This document shows positions 23,743-31,200 of a DNA stretch of 31,200 bases, in pieces. Origin of the DNA: Anaerolineae bacterium (GTDB lineage: Bacteria > Chloroflexota > Anaerolineae > JAFGEY01); the NCBI GenBank assembly GCA_016931365.1, contig JAFGEY010000075.1, positions 1 to 31,200 of the forward strand, given 5' to 3'. A model generated the notes under the pieces. That model saw only the letters and a program-made list of their open reading frames with translations. It ran no database searches and was not told the origin of the DNA. The position numbers were made by a program, and so were the translations under genes. The stretch's first letter is position 1, and every line of letters starts with the position of its first letter.

Positions 23743-25990
23743 TGCGAACCTCGATCTCGGTCAAGGGAATGATGTTGTTGGCCTGGTCTGGCACGGGCAG
23801 GCGATCCAGGGTCAGCAGGTCGTACATGCCCACCCACACCGGCAGCGACCCGAGGGAGGCGTCCGGCGGCAGGAAAACCAGGTGCGGGTCGGGGATCACC
23901 TGGCCCGGCTCCCAGCGCGTGGTGGGCATCACGGCACATTCGGGCGCGCTGTCGTGCTGATACTGCCGTTCCTGTTTGTCGTCGTACAGGTGGACAAAAG
24001 CCTGGTAATTGCGCGTCAGTGGCACCAACGGACGCCAGTACAATGTGACCTCGATCCAGCCGCCGGGTCTGGCCTCGGTTGCGCGCAAATCACAGCCGAT
24101 CAATTCGATCTCGTCGTTCAATAGATAGTAAACCGGGTGTTCGCCGCCCGTCGTCGGTGGAACAACCTGCTGCGGCGTCCACCATTGGCGGTAATCGGCC
24201 TGATCGACGGCAAGCGACGCGCCAGCATCGCCAGCAGCATCCCGCGTATACCAGCGAATGCGTGGCTCGCCCGAAACGGTGACCGTACCGGTCAGTCGAT
24301 ACTCGCGCTCCAACTCGCCCCAATCAATGGCGACCTCGTCCTGCACGCGCTCGGCGACGATGTAAACGTCGGGCTTGGGGCAGTGCGTGCGCGGCGACTG
24401 CGCAGTGTAGAAATCGGTAATCTCCTGTTCCTCGTTGCTGGCATAGCGCCCGGCAATCGTCCCGTCGGCGATCAGGGCGGCGACCGCGTGCCAGCCGGCG
24501 CGGTGCGGAAAGCCAAACCGCCCGTAGGCCGGCATCTCGTCATAGGTAGTCCAATAGAGCTTGCTTTGGTGCTCCGGCCAGGTGCGTTGATATTCCGGCA
24601 CGTGGCTCACAAAGGCAATCCACACATATCCGGCACAAAATATATAAATCGATGCACTACTGACTAGCATACCCCAGCGCCAGATTGACCCTTTGATGCG
24701 CGACCATAACACCGAAATCGTCGCTCCAGACAGCAGCGCCGCGCCAGGATAAAAGGTGTAAATGTGCGTGCGCGGATCGGCGACGACAAACATATAAAAG
24801 CAAAAAGGGACGAGAAAGGTCAGCCAGGCCGGGATCGACTCCAGGAACTGCCACGCGGCCCCAAGCGCCCCGATCACGAGTAATCCGAGCAGAATCACAT
24901 AATAGCTCGAATTGTAGACCGTGCTCATCGTCCAGTTTTTTTCGAGGTTGAAGGCCGGCCCGCTGCCAACTCGCCCGCCGCCAATCGCCTCGGCGGTTTT
25001 GCCAAAGTTGGGATTCAGCGCAAAGGGGATGTAAAAGAGTCCCAATACCACCGCGCCGACGGCCAATCCGACCAACAGGTGGCGCACATTGACCGCGCCG
25101 AACCGCCCGAACTGTCCCCGCTTCCAGCACAAGGCGAGCAGACCCGCCGCCGGGGCAAAAAGCACGGCATCGTAATGGGCCAGGGCGCCGAAAGCGAGAA
25201 ATGCTGCGCCCAGCACGAGATCGACGGGGTGCTTGTCGTCGCAATACTCGTCGAGGACGAGCAGGGAGAGCAGCGCCATCCAGACTACCACATTTTGGTA
25301 CTGGACGATACGACTGAATGCGATGTGAAAGCCATTGATCGCCAGCAGCAGTGCCGCCGCCAGCGCCCCTGCCGGGCCAAACCGCCGCCGCCCAAGCTGG
25401 TACAACGTCGCTACACCGAGCAGGCCAGCCCAGGCAAAAGGCAGCCGCGCCCAGAACTCGTCGAGCGCACCGTTGAGCGCCCAGGTCGCCATCGGCAGCA
25501 GGATTTCGACCGGACCTTTTTGGTGCAGGAACAATTCGGCATCGTCACCGGTCAGCGCGGCGGCAGCGCGGGTCAGGATGATCCCTTCGTCGCCCTGGAA
25601 TTCACTGTAGCCGAGGTCAGGCAGTCGAAAAAGGAGAGCAACCAACAAGACAACGGCCAAACCCCAATCAACCTTGTTCTTCTGCGGTCGAGGCGTGGGG
25701 TTTACTCTGGAGACAAGTAAAGGTGCGATCGCCGAGAGGGAAAAGAGGATCGGCGCGGGCCAAAACGAAAGCGACCCAGGCAAGTAATGGTAGAGCAGGG
25801 TCAACAAGGCGTTGACCATCATCCCAACGCCTGCGCCGACCAGCCAGCGATTTCTCAGCGTGCGTCCCCAACTGTAGGCAGGGAGAAGCCACAACAGGGC
25901 AAAGGCGAATGCCGCGCGCAGGTCGCCGGAGGGAAGTAAACCAACGAACAAATTGACTATTAAAAGTAATCCAAGATAAATAATAATCAA
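23735..25990 (-). CDS. GT-C-type membrane glycosyltransferase, ArnT/PMT-like
   Basis: The 751-residue protein starts with three or four membrane helices (1-95) that the other family members lack. The typical GT-C pattern follows: a helix, then an external loop with the acidic pair D134-E135 in SEFQGDEGIILTRA, and KGPVEILLP, a stretch like the substrate loop of ArnT-like enzymes. More helices continue to about residue 450, followed by an external part and the shared C-terminal domain at about 628-751 (VTLYWRPLVPLTRNYQAFVH ... MYDLLTLDRLPV). The likely job is transfer of a sugar from a lipid carrier outside the membrane. The start is TTG 25990, with AAGGAGA about ten bases before it; a later start would cut the first helix. 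It is the first gene of its transcription unit. Confidence 0.65.
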   Translation of the reverse strand: MIIIYLGLLLIVNLFVGLLPSGDLRAAFAFALLWLLPAYSWGRTLRNRWLVGAGVGMMVNALLTLLYHYLPGSLSFWPAPILFSLSAIAPLLVSRVNPTPRPQKNKVDWGLAVVLLVALLFRLPDLGYSEFQGDEGIILTRAAAALTGDDAELFLHQKGPVEILLPMATWALNGALDEFWARLPFAWAGLLGVATLYQLGRRRFGPAGALAAALLLAINGFHIAFSRIVQYQNVVVWMALLSLLVLDEYCDDKHPVDLVLGAAFLAFGALAHYDAVLFAPAAGLLALCWKRGQFGRFGAVNVRHLLVGLAVGAVVLGLFYIPFALNPNFGKTAEAIGGGRVGSGPAFNLEKNWTMSTVYNSSYYVILLGLLVIGALGAAWQFLESIPAWLTFLVPFCFYMFVVADPRTHIYTFYPGAALLSGATISVLWSRIKGSIWRWGMLVSSASIYIFCAGYVWIAFVSHVPEYQRTWPEHQSKLYWTTYDEMPAYGRFGFPHRAGWHAVAALIADGTIAGRYASNEEQEITDFYTAQSPRTHCPKPDVYIVAERVQDEVAIDWGELEREYRLTGTVTVSGEPRIRWYTRDAAGDAGASLAVDQADYRQWWTPQQVVPPTTGGEHPVYYLLNDEIELIGCDLRATEARPGGWIEVTLYWRPLVPLTRNYQAFVHLYDDKQERQYQHDSAPECAVMPTTRWEPGQVIPDPHLVFLPPDASLGSLPVWVGMYDLLTLDRLPVPDQANNIIPLTEIEVRNE

Positions 25991-26014
25991 GGATATCGAA
26001 TCTCCTTGCCCCCC

Positions 26015-26042
26015 AGTATACCTGACATGACGCGCTTTGCAA
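26015..26042 (-). promoter_or_regulatory. promoter of the three-gene glycosyltransferase unit
   Basis: On the minus strand TTGCAA (26037-26042) and TATACT (26015-26020) are 16 bases apart, 25 bases ahead of the TTG start at 25990. Confidence 0.5.
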
Positions 26043-26299
26043 AATTGGAAAAGGGAGACCAGTACTCTTGCAGGCTAGTGATGGCTTTGCTGAAAAAAAG
26101 GTCGAGTGTTCGTTAAAGTGACTATTGAGTTGCAGTTTCTATGCTTATTAATGATATTTAGCAAAGCTCTAAGACTATTTATGTGTTGAGCACTTGACCA
26201 GTTTGTCATTCGAGACCTTTTTTCAGGAGACTCAATGATGACAAGTGAAAAGTCGACCCGTGCAGGCAAGTGACCTATCAAATATTGTTTGACGGAGTA
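26043..26299. other. AT-rich intergenic stretch with an imperfect inverted repeat
   Basis: Together with the promoter just below it, this fills the 309-base gap between two glycosyltransferase genes. It is clearly lower in GC than its surroundings and has no credible gene. An inverted repeat pairs 26090-26105 (ctgaaaaaaaggtcga) with 26210-26226, spanning 137 bases. On the minus strand it lies downstream of the gene ending at 26300, so one arm with its A/T run might help end that transcript. It could also be a decayed small mobile element; no target duplication was seen. Confidence 0.35.
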
Positions 26300-28729
26300 C
26301 TAGTCGCCGATTGCCACATCCGGGATCAGCCAACGGTTGCCGGCAACCTCACCATCGACGGTGCAGAGCCAGCGTGCAAGCGTTTCCGCGTCGTACCAGC
26401 CTACCTCGATCTGATAGATGCCCGGCCTGAGATCGGCCGGGAGCGAGATGGCATAGTTTTGGACGATCACATCGCCGGGCTGCCAGCAGGTGGCGAGCGC
26501 GGTCAGACCGTCCCAGCCGGCCACATAACGGCCCTCGGCATCGAGCAGGTGGGCAAACGAAGTCGCCGCGCGGTGCGGCGGCTCGTTCACTTGCCACTCG
26601 ACCTGCACGGTCAGTGGCCGGCCCGCCGACAAGGAAAGATTTTCGACCCGCTGATACTGCATCCTCACAAACTCGCCAAATTGCACAGACAAGGGCGATG
26701 ATTCCATCGGCGATGAATACATCGCGGGGGTGTGCAGCGACGGCGTTCCGCGCACCGCCACATAGCCCGGCCCTTCGCGCACCACCTCGCCCCAGCCCAA
26801 CGATTCCGGGAGGATGTACCAGACCTCATCCATCGCCGGGACGATCACCCCGCTGGCCGGATCGAACTGGCGCACCTGCGCGCCCTCGGCCAGCAGCGCG
26901 CGCTCGGTGTCGGCCAACTGGGTGGTCGGCACAGCCAGGACGACTGCGCAGCACGCACCGTGTGGCGGATCAGGTTCGGGTACCTCGTAGATCAGGATCG
27001 AATGATTGATGTCATAGAAAGGCTTTTGCGCGCGGAACCAAGCATAGGTATTGGGATCGGCCAGCTTGATCCCCTGCAAGTTGCTGGCGCTGATCGCATA
27101 CCTGCCGGGGCCGGGGGCAAAGGGGTTGAACCCGTACGCGGCCGGATCGCCACCAAAGCGCCAGAACCCGGGCAAGGGATGAAAATCGAACCCATAAGCC
27201 TCCGGGTGCGCCGCGCCGAACCAGCTCAGATAGACCGGCTCGCCGGATCGGTCGTCATAGTCTTGGGCCAACTCGGGCAAATCCTGACCCCAGTCGAGGT
27301 TGGAATCGACCAGGAAGCGGTAGCCCCGTTCTGGCCCGCCGGCAAATACGTTAAAGAAGGTCAGATAATGAGGAAAAAAGCAAATAGCAAATAGCAAGTA
27401 GCAAACAACAAATGCTAGATAGTAGATAGCAGATTTGCGATTTGCGATTTGCGATTTGTAACTTGCAATTTCCCAGCCGGCCCACATATAGAGGAACGGC
27501 AGTGATGGCAGAATGTGCCGGTAGCCGATGTTGAACCCGCCGGTAAGTGCCATTGCCCAGAAAGCGAGAGGAGGGATAAGGAGTAAGGAGTAGGGAGTAA
27601 GGGAGGAGTGCGATGTGTGATTTGTGATTTGTGATTTGTAATTTGCAATTTGCCTCTTGACAGCCAAAATCGCGGCAAAAGCGAGCAATGCCAGCGTCGG
27701 CAGCGGGGTCTTGATCGCCAAGGCGACCGGGAAATAGTACCACCAACCTCGATCCGAAAGTTGTCCCATCAAAAAGGCAGTCGATCCGCCGCCGGTGCGC
27801 TGAAGGATGGTCTGGATGCCGGCGAAATAGGAGGGCATCGGGCCGGGCAGCCCACCGAGCAGTGTGATTGGCCCCCATTGAAAACTGTACACGGCCCAGA
27901 TCGTCACAAAACCGACGCCATACAAAAGGGCCAGCCGGACGATCCAGGGCCAGAAACCAGATTTTTTGGAAAAACCCGATTTCTGCCCAAGATAGGCCAG
28001 GAACACGGCGATCAATGTCACCGGCCCCAGCACCAGCGCCGAAAATTTAGACACCAGGGCCAGGCCCAGAACCGCACCGGCAACGGCCCAGCGAATATAG
28101 GTCGCGTTTTCAACATAACGTAAAGCAGCCCACAGAGCGTACATTGCCGCGACGGACAGGCAGGTGATGCCTGTATCGGTCGTGACCAGCCGTCCGTGGG
28201 CCAGGATGTTGGGATCGAAAACGAGCACCACCATCGTCAACAGCCCGGCCCACGCGCTGCCCAACGCTTTGCCCCAGCGATAGACCAGTGCGGCCAGCAG
28301 CAGGGTCAGCCACATCACCGGCACGCGGGCGGCAAAGACCATCTGATCCCGCGTCGCGCCGTCGTTGGTACGCCACAGCAGTTGATCGGCGAAACCGTAC
28401 CATTCAGCATTGGCCCAACTGGGGCTGTCCAGCGGCAGCTTGATGCCCGGATCGAGCAGCAACGGCCAAGCTTCCCAGACATTGATCAACGGAGGATGCT
28501 CCTGGCTGAGGCGCAAATCGCCGGTTTTGAGGTAGGCTAGCCCACGGGCGATGTGGTTTTGCTCGTCCAGTGTCGGCGATTTGTCTTGAATGCTGAAAAC
28601 GAGCAAGGCAAAAAGGAACAGCAATAGCACAACAGACAGCCAGTTGGGGAGTTGGGTGGTTGGGTGGTTGGGTGGTTGGGTGGTTGGTCGCCGCCCTGAG
28701 CCTGTCGAAGGGGGGGATGGTTGGCTCAC
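26300..28729 (-). CDS. GT-C-type membrane glycosyltransferase rich in inserted repeats
   Basis: The 809-residue protein is a paralog of the one at 18731-21154: it shares SPTLDEQ in the first external loop (D55-E56), DPNILAHGRLVTTDTG, IGYRHILPSLPF, VDSNLDWGQD and the C-terminal domain (about 689-809). The same general role, sugar transfer from a lipid carrier at the cell surface, is expected. Compared with the paralog it carries extra or replaced stretches made of repeats. These are an octamer array at residues 15-29, an AGAAACC palindrome at about 247-260, and heptamer arrays at about 360-386 (loop) and 421-451 (loop plus a membrane helix, YLAFVVCYLLFAICFF). It starts at GTG 28729, behind GAGGTG, and overlaps the upstream stop by four bases. 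Confidence 0.75.
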   Translation of the reverse strand: MSQPSPPSTGSGRRPTTQPPNHPTTQLPNWLSVVLLLFLFALLVFSIQDKSPTLDEQNHIARGLAYLKTGDLRLSQEHPPLINVWEAWPLLLDPGIKLPLDSPSWANAEWYGFADQLLWRTNDGATRDQMVFAARVPVMWLTLLLAALVYRWGKALGSAWAGLLTMVVLVFDPNILAHGRLVTTDTGITCLSVAAMYALWAALRYVENATYIRWAVAGAVLGLALVSKFSALVLGPVTLIAVFLAYLGQKSGFSKKSGFWPWIVRLALLYGVGFVTIWAVYSFQWGPITLLGGLPGPMPSYFAGIQTILQRTGGGSTAFLMGQLSDRGWWYYFPVALAIKTPLPTLALLAFAAILAVKRQIANYKSQITNHTSHSSLTPYSLLLIPPLAFWAMALTGGFNIGYRHILPSLPFLYMWAGWEIASYKSQIANRKSAIYYLAFVVCYLLFAICFFPHYLTFFNVFAGGPERGYRFLVDSNLDWGQDLPELAQDYDDRSGEPVYLSWFGAAHPEAYGFDFHPLPGFWRFGGDPAAYGFNPFAPGPGRYAISASNLQGIKLADPNTYAWFRAQKPFYDINHSILIYEVPEPDPPHGACCAVVLAVPTTQLADTERALLAEGAQVRQFDPASGVIVPAMDEVWYILPESLGWGEVVREGPGYVAVRGTPSLHTPAMYSSPMESSPLSVQFGEFVRMQYQRVENLSLSAGRPLTVQVEWQVNEPPHRAATSFAHLLDAEGRYVAGWDGLTALATCWQPGDVIVQNYAISLPADLRPGIYQIEVGWYDAETLARWLCTVDGEVAGNRWLIPDVAIGD
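27379..27469 (-). repeat. degenerate heptamer array, 13 units, inside a glycosyltransferase gene
   Basis: The stretch splits without slippage into 7-bp units. Several are agcaaat-like, then agtagat-like, then three exact ttgcgat copies, then ttgtaac and ttgcaat. It encodes residues about 421-451, including a hydrophobic helix. Confidence 0.75.
27574..27650 (-). repeat. degenerate heptamer array, 11 units, inside a glycosyltransferase gene
   Basis: Units run ggataag, gagtaag, gagtagg, gagtaag, then change to three exact tgtgatt copies, tgtaatt and tgcaatt. The coding strand gives a loop containing KSQITNHTSHSS and the start of the next helix (about residues 360-386). Confidence 0.75.
27951..27989 (-). 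repeat. AGAAACC-type palindrome inside a glycosyltransferase gene
   Basis: An imperfect stem (agaaaccagattttt against aaaaacccgatttct) is translated in frame as GQKSGFSKKSGFW, which lies between two membrane helices. It is the most degenerate of the three copies in the window. Confidence 0.55.
28643..28687 (-). repeat. octamer array at the N-terminus of a glycosyltransferase gene
   Basis: Four to five copies of gttgggtg are tandemly joined. They encode residues 15-29 (Thr/Gln/Pro/Asn-rich, TTQPPNHPTTQLPN). The paralog at 18731-21154 goes almost directly from MSQ to its first helix, so the array accounts for most of an N-terminal extension of about 22 residues. Confidence 0.7.
28690..28711 (-). 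repeat. dispersed CTTCGACAGGCTCAGG-type repeat
   Basis: The coding strand reads ccttcgacaggctcagggcg, a sequence I recall as a common dispersed repeat in several phyla, including Chloroflexota. It adjoins the octamer array and encodes STGSGR in the same N-terminal extension. Confidence 0.6.
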
Positions 28730-30924
28730 GGGCGCACCTCGATAGGTTCGAGCAAGATGCGCTGCTGGGGCGCGTCAATGCCATCAATTGGCAGGCGAGG
28801 GCCATCCGGTGGGATATACCAGCCCAACTCCACGGCATAGCGGCCGGATTCAGCAGGGTATGAAAATGTGTGCAGTTGGACGATTAAATCGCCGGACTGC
28901 CAGGTATCGGGAGCCGCGCCCAGCAGATCGGCGCTGCTGGTCACTTGCTGATCGAGGTCGAGCAAATGGACAAAGAGCTTGAGTGACGGCTCACCATAGA
29001 CGGTCGCGCGCGGGCCGGTTTTCAGCGCCGTCCAAAAGGTGAGCAGTTGAGCCGGCATGCCGGGCTGCGGCTGCGTCAGCCATTGATACCCTTCCAGGCG
29101 CAGCAGGCTGCCAAACTGCGGCGCGTCGGCCAATGGTTCTGGGTTGAACGCGTCGCCGCCGATAAAAGATCGTCCTGGCGTGATCTGCTGCTTTAACGCG
29201 GGCAAGTCGAGCCGATAGACGGTAAAGGCCGGGGAAACGTACACCGGCGCGTCAGGCTCATCCTCTCTGCCGCTGCGCGGAACCAGATCGCCCTGCGCCA
29301 GCACTGCCGCGCGATCTAGCACAATCCAGGCCGACAGCGCCGGGTCCATCGGCGTGATGTCCAGTGTCACCAGACGGGCCACATTGCCCTGGGGGAGCAC
29401 CAGCGCCGAGCGAGTATCCACCCAGCGCACGGCCAGATCGCGACGCCGCAGCGTGCTGGCTTTGGTCCAGGGATCCATATCATGCGGTGAGAGGCCGGCC
29501 ATAGTCGCCGGCGTCGCATCTTTTTGACTATCCAGGTAGCGCAACGCTTCAGTCAGACTGCTTTGGAAGGCATAGCGAACGCGAGGATGGGCCGGCCAGC
29601 GGACAAGAAAATCGCGGTAGGTCGAGAAAAAGGAGGCAAGGAGTAAGGAAACAAGGAAAAAGGGAGTAAGGAGTCGGGCGCAGGGAGTAAGAGTTTGACG
29701 TTTTGCCGCGAGCCAGTGGCCTATTTGGGCTATGGCAATGCCGGGCAGGGCCAATGCCGCCGGAGAAGCCAACATGGTGCGCGGCCAGCTTGGTGCTTCG
29801 GAGGTGATCAGCGAAGGCAGTATACCCCAGCCGACCCAGATGAGCAGCAACGCTATGCGCGGCTCTTTCCAGCGCCACAGAGCGATCAGTAGCCCCAGCC
29901 AGAACAGCACACCGCTGATCGGCTCGACGAACACCGGGCGGGAGCCAACGTTGAGTTGCCAGTACATCTCGCCTTTGACATTCCACATCTTGAGCAGCGC
30001 CCAGGCATTCTGCAATACCGGCTGTATGTTACCCCGGCGCAGTTCGCGCAGCGGCATGTCCACCTGTCCCTCGCGCTGCGGCGTCGCTGCATCGGCGGGC
30101 CGGTTGAGGCGGTAGATCAGCAGCGGCGCCATCACCAGCAGGGCGACGGCAAAGCAGATCAGCGCCGGCCACCGGCGGCGTAGCACCTGCTGCCAGGGTG
30201 TGCGCTCGAGCCACAGGTCGCGCGCGAGCAGATAAGTGAAAAACAGTGCAAAGAGCGGAAAAACGACGATGGAAGACATATAGGTGTAAAAGCAGAGGCC
30301 GATCAACAGCCCGGACAGCGCAAACCAGAACAGCGGGGAGTAAGGAGTAAGGAAATAGGGAATAAAGGGATGGAGCTTGGAACTTGCAACTCGCAACTCG
30401 CGACGTTCAACTTTAAACTCGCAACTCGTAACCTGCACACCCCGCCAAAAGCAGTAGGCAGCGATGACGAGCAGAAAGGGCAGCAGGTTAAGGCGCAGGC
30501 CGAGACGGTTGAAAAACAAGGCCCACAGCACCGTGCCCTGGAATCCGGCGGCGCTCAAGGCGATCAGCGGGTTGAACAGGCGTCGCATCAGCGTAAAAGT
30601 GGCCGCCACGGCGAACAGGCCGAACCAGGGCGCCCAGAACCGCTCGCCCAGCCAGTTGGAGCCAAACAGGGCCATCGGCAGCGCGGTGAGGTAATTGTAA
30701 AGCGGCTCGTGGCCGTAACCCTCCTCAAAATAGAGGGCGTGCTGGCCGTCGAGCACCCCCTGCACCATGTGCCAGGTGGCGACCTCGTCGTGCTCCAGGC
30801 CGCGGGGGATGTTGCCCAAGTCGTGGAAGCGGAGAAAAGCAGCGAGAAGTAAGATCAGGGTGATGATCGCCCATTCAAGTCTGGAACGAGGGGGCCGCGC
30901 ATCCGTTTTCGCTGTCAGCGACAT
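28726..30924 (-). CDS. GT-C-type membrane glycosyltransferase, ArnT/PMT-like
   Basis: The 732-residue protein has a short basic N-terminus, a first helix at about 17-33, then the external loop with acidic pair D46-E47 (LEHDEVATWHMVQG) and GHEPLYNYLTALP, a hallmark of ArnT/PMT_2-type enzymes. About ten helices reach residue 440, followed by an external part and the shared C-terminal domain at about 607-732 (PSLKLFVHLLD ... GRYAVELGWY). Two heptamer arrays are in frame, at residues 165-197 (loop) and 411-432 (the helix TPFFLVSLLLASFF). ATG 30924 is preferred to a longer frame from 31059, since the promoter found lies in between. It leads a two-gene unit with the overlapping gene downstream. Confidence 0.75.
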   Translation of the reverse strand: MSLTAKTDARPPRSRLEWAIITLILLLAAFLRFHDLGNIPRGLEHDEVATWHMVQGVLDGQHALYFEEGYGHEPLYNYLTALPMALFGSNWLGERFWAPWFGLFAVAATFTLMRRLFNPLIALSAAGFQGTVLWALFFNRLGLRLNLLPFLLVIAAYCFWRGVQVTSCEFKVERRELRVASSKLHPFIPYFLTPYSPLFWFALSGLLIGLCFYTYMSSIVVFPLFALFFTYLLARDLWLERTPWQQVLRRRWPALICFAVALLVMAPLLIYRLNRPADAATPQREGQVDMPLRELRRGNIQPVLQNAWALLKMWNVKGEMYWQLNVGSRPVFVEPISGVLFWLGLLIALWRWKEPRIALLLIWVGWGILPSLITSEAPSWPRTMLASPAALALPGIAIAQIGHWLAAKRQTLTPCARLLTPFFLVSLLLASFFSTYRDFLVRWPAHPRVRYAFQSSLTEALRYLDSQKDATPATMAGLSPHDMDPWTKASTLRRRDLAVRWVDTRSALVLPQGNVARLVTLDITPMDPALSAWIVLDRAAVLAQGDLVPRSGREDEPDAPVYVSPAFTVYRLDLPALKQQITPGRSFIGGDAFNPEPLADAPQFGSLLRLEGYQWLTQPQPGMPAQLLTFWTALKTGPRATVYGEPSLKLFVHLLDLDQQVTSSADLLGAAPDTWQSGDLIVQLHTFSYPAESGRYAVELGWYIPPDGPRLPIDGIDAPQQRILLEPIEVRP
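29631..29693 (-). repeat. degenerate heptamer array, 9 units, inside a glycosyltransferase gene
   Basis: Units such as aaggagt, aaggaaa, gtaagga, gcaggga and gtaagag follow one another without slippage. The coding strand gives residues 411-432, most of a predicted membrane helix. Confidence 0.7.
30335..30432 (-). repeat. degenerate heptamer array, 14 units, inside a glycosyltransferase gene
   Basis: Units begin ggggagt, aaggagt, aaggaaa and change half-way to ttgcaac, tcgcaac, tcgcgac and relatives. This encodes residues 165-197, a Lys/Arg/Ser/Pro-containing loop between two helices. Confidence 0.75.
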
Positions 30925-30972
30925 AGTGAATCCGCCATCCAATTTGCCTCTTGGACCAAAATAATGGACGGC

Positions 30973-31002
30973 ATTATAACACGCGCCGCAAGGTTGAGGC
31001 AA
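30973..31002 (-). promoter_or_regulatory. promoter of the two-gene glycosyltransferase unit
   Basis: On the minus strand TTGCCT (30997-31002) and a perfect TATAAT (30973-30978) are 18 bases apart, about 50 bases ahead of ATG 30924. Confidence 0.6.
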
Positions 31003-31034
31003 ATGTATCCTGGCATGCAGATGTGGACAAAAAC

Positions 31035-31083
31035 TCGCCCCCTGCAACTCGCAATGCAAAGCACTGTATGTTGCAAGGGGCGA
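31035..31083 (-). terminator. intrinsic terminator of the membrane-fusion-protein gene
   Basis: Arms 31035-31048 and 31070-31083 pair over 14 bases with one mismatch. On the minus strand the stem is followed by gagtttttg. It lies about 20 bases after the stop of the gene at the right edge. Confidence 0.65.
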
Positions 31084-31104
31084 AGAAACTCTTGAGTCCG
31101 GTAT

Positions 31105-31200
31105 TTATTTCGTCTTGATCTCGACCATCGTGGTCATGCCCCAGCGCAGCGCCGATGCCTTGTCCGGCTCGTCCAGCAGCACCGTCACCTGGTACACCAC
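31105..31200 (-). CDS. C-terminal end of an HlyD/RND-type membrane-fusion protein (partial)
   Basis: The last 31 codons before TAA (31105-31107) encode VVYQVTVLLDEPDKASALRW then GMTTMVEIKTK. The pattern V.LDEPD..LRWGMT..VEI is the final beta strand pair of periplasmic adaptor (membrane-fusion) proteins that link an inner-membrane pump or ABC exporter to the outside. Only the tail is in the window, so the pump type cannot be decided. It is followed by its own terminator and is separate from the glycosyltransferase unit. Confidence 0.6.
   Translation of the reverse strand: MVYQVTVLLDEPDKASALRWGMTTMVEIKTK

Noticed and set aside
27379..27650. Possible CRISPR or minisatellite array
   Set aside because: Units are only 7 bp, degenerate, with no spacers between them, and the stretch is in frame inside a gene; no cas gene is present.

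Overview
The window reads as a piece of chromosome from a high-GC, filamentous-type bacterium of the Chloroflexota (Anaerolineae/Caldilineae-like). This is inferred from four things: the gene families, an NBR1-Ig-like secreted protein behind a Thr/Pro linker, a secreted protein ending in the motif YLPVVLR, and several families of short dispersed palindromes and degenerate heptamer repeats. No rRNA or tRNA gene is visible, so the placement is not proven.

Left end (1-2534) is an accessory patch of lower GC. It holds the tail of an unknown gene, a 5'-truncated remnant of a secreted NBR1-like protein, and an IS4-type insertion sequence with perfect 21-bp ends whose transposase is cut by one in-frame TGA. 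A 121-bp MITE-like element follows; it has IS66-like ends and an almost perfect 8-bp target duplication, and lies between a good promoter and the next gene.

Plus-strand housekeeping block (2535-13015): a FAD-dependent oxidoreductase overlaps a small DUF5655 protein, followed by a UvrD/Rep-type helicase. A histidine gene run hisC-hisB-hisH-hisA-hisF comes next. Directly after hisF lies an 87-bp remnant that looks like the extreme C-terminus of HisE, then a terminator. So this run makes the middle of the pathway (HisH/HisF synthase, HisA isomerase, HisB dehydratase, HisC aminotransferase), and the first steps must be encoded elsewhere. A ribokinase and a small ribbon-helix-helix protein close the block.

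Minus-strand block (13078-30924): two transcription units converge on the plus-strand genes at a shared 15-bp-stem terminator. The upstream unit has two GT-C-like membrane glycosyltransferases. The second has three more GT-C-like membrane proteins, then a DUF7309-like protein, uvrC, and a secreted SpoIID-domain protein with a propeller. Most junctions are 4-8 bp overlaps. All five large membrane proteins end in the same kind of roughly 125-residue beta-rich domain, which suggests a shared role in building or decorating cell-surface glycans. The right edge has the tail of a membrane-fusion (HlyD-like) protein.

The most unusual structure is repeat DNA inside coding sequence. Degenerate 7-bp tandem arrays, 8-bp arrays and at least three palindrome families sit in frame inside the glycosyltransferase and SpoIID genes. 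They encode loops, an N-terminal extension and apparently whole membrane helices. Comparison between two paralogous genes in the window shows where the extra sequence entered.
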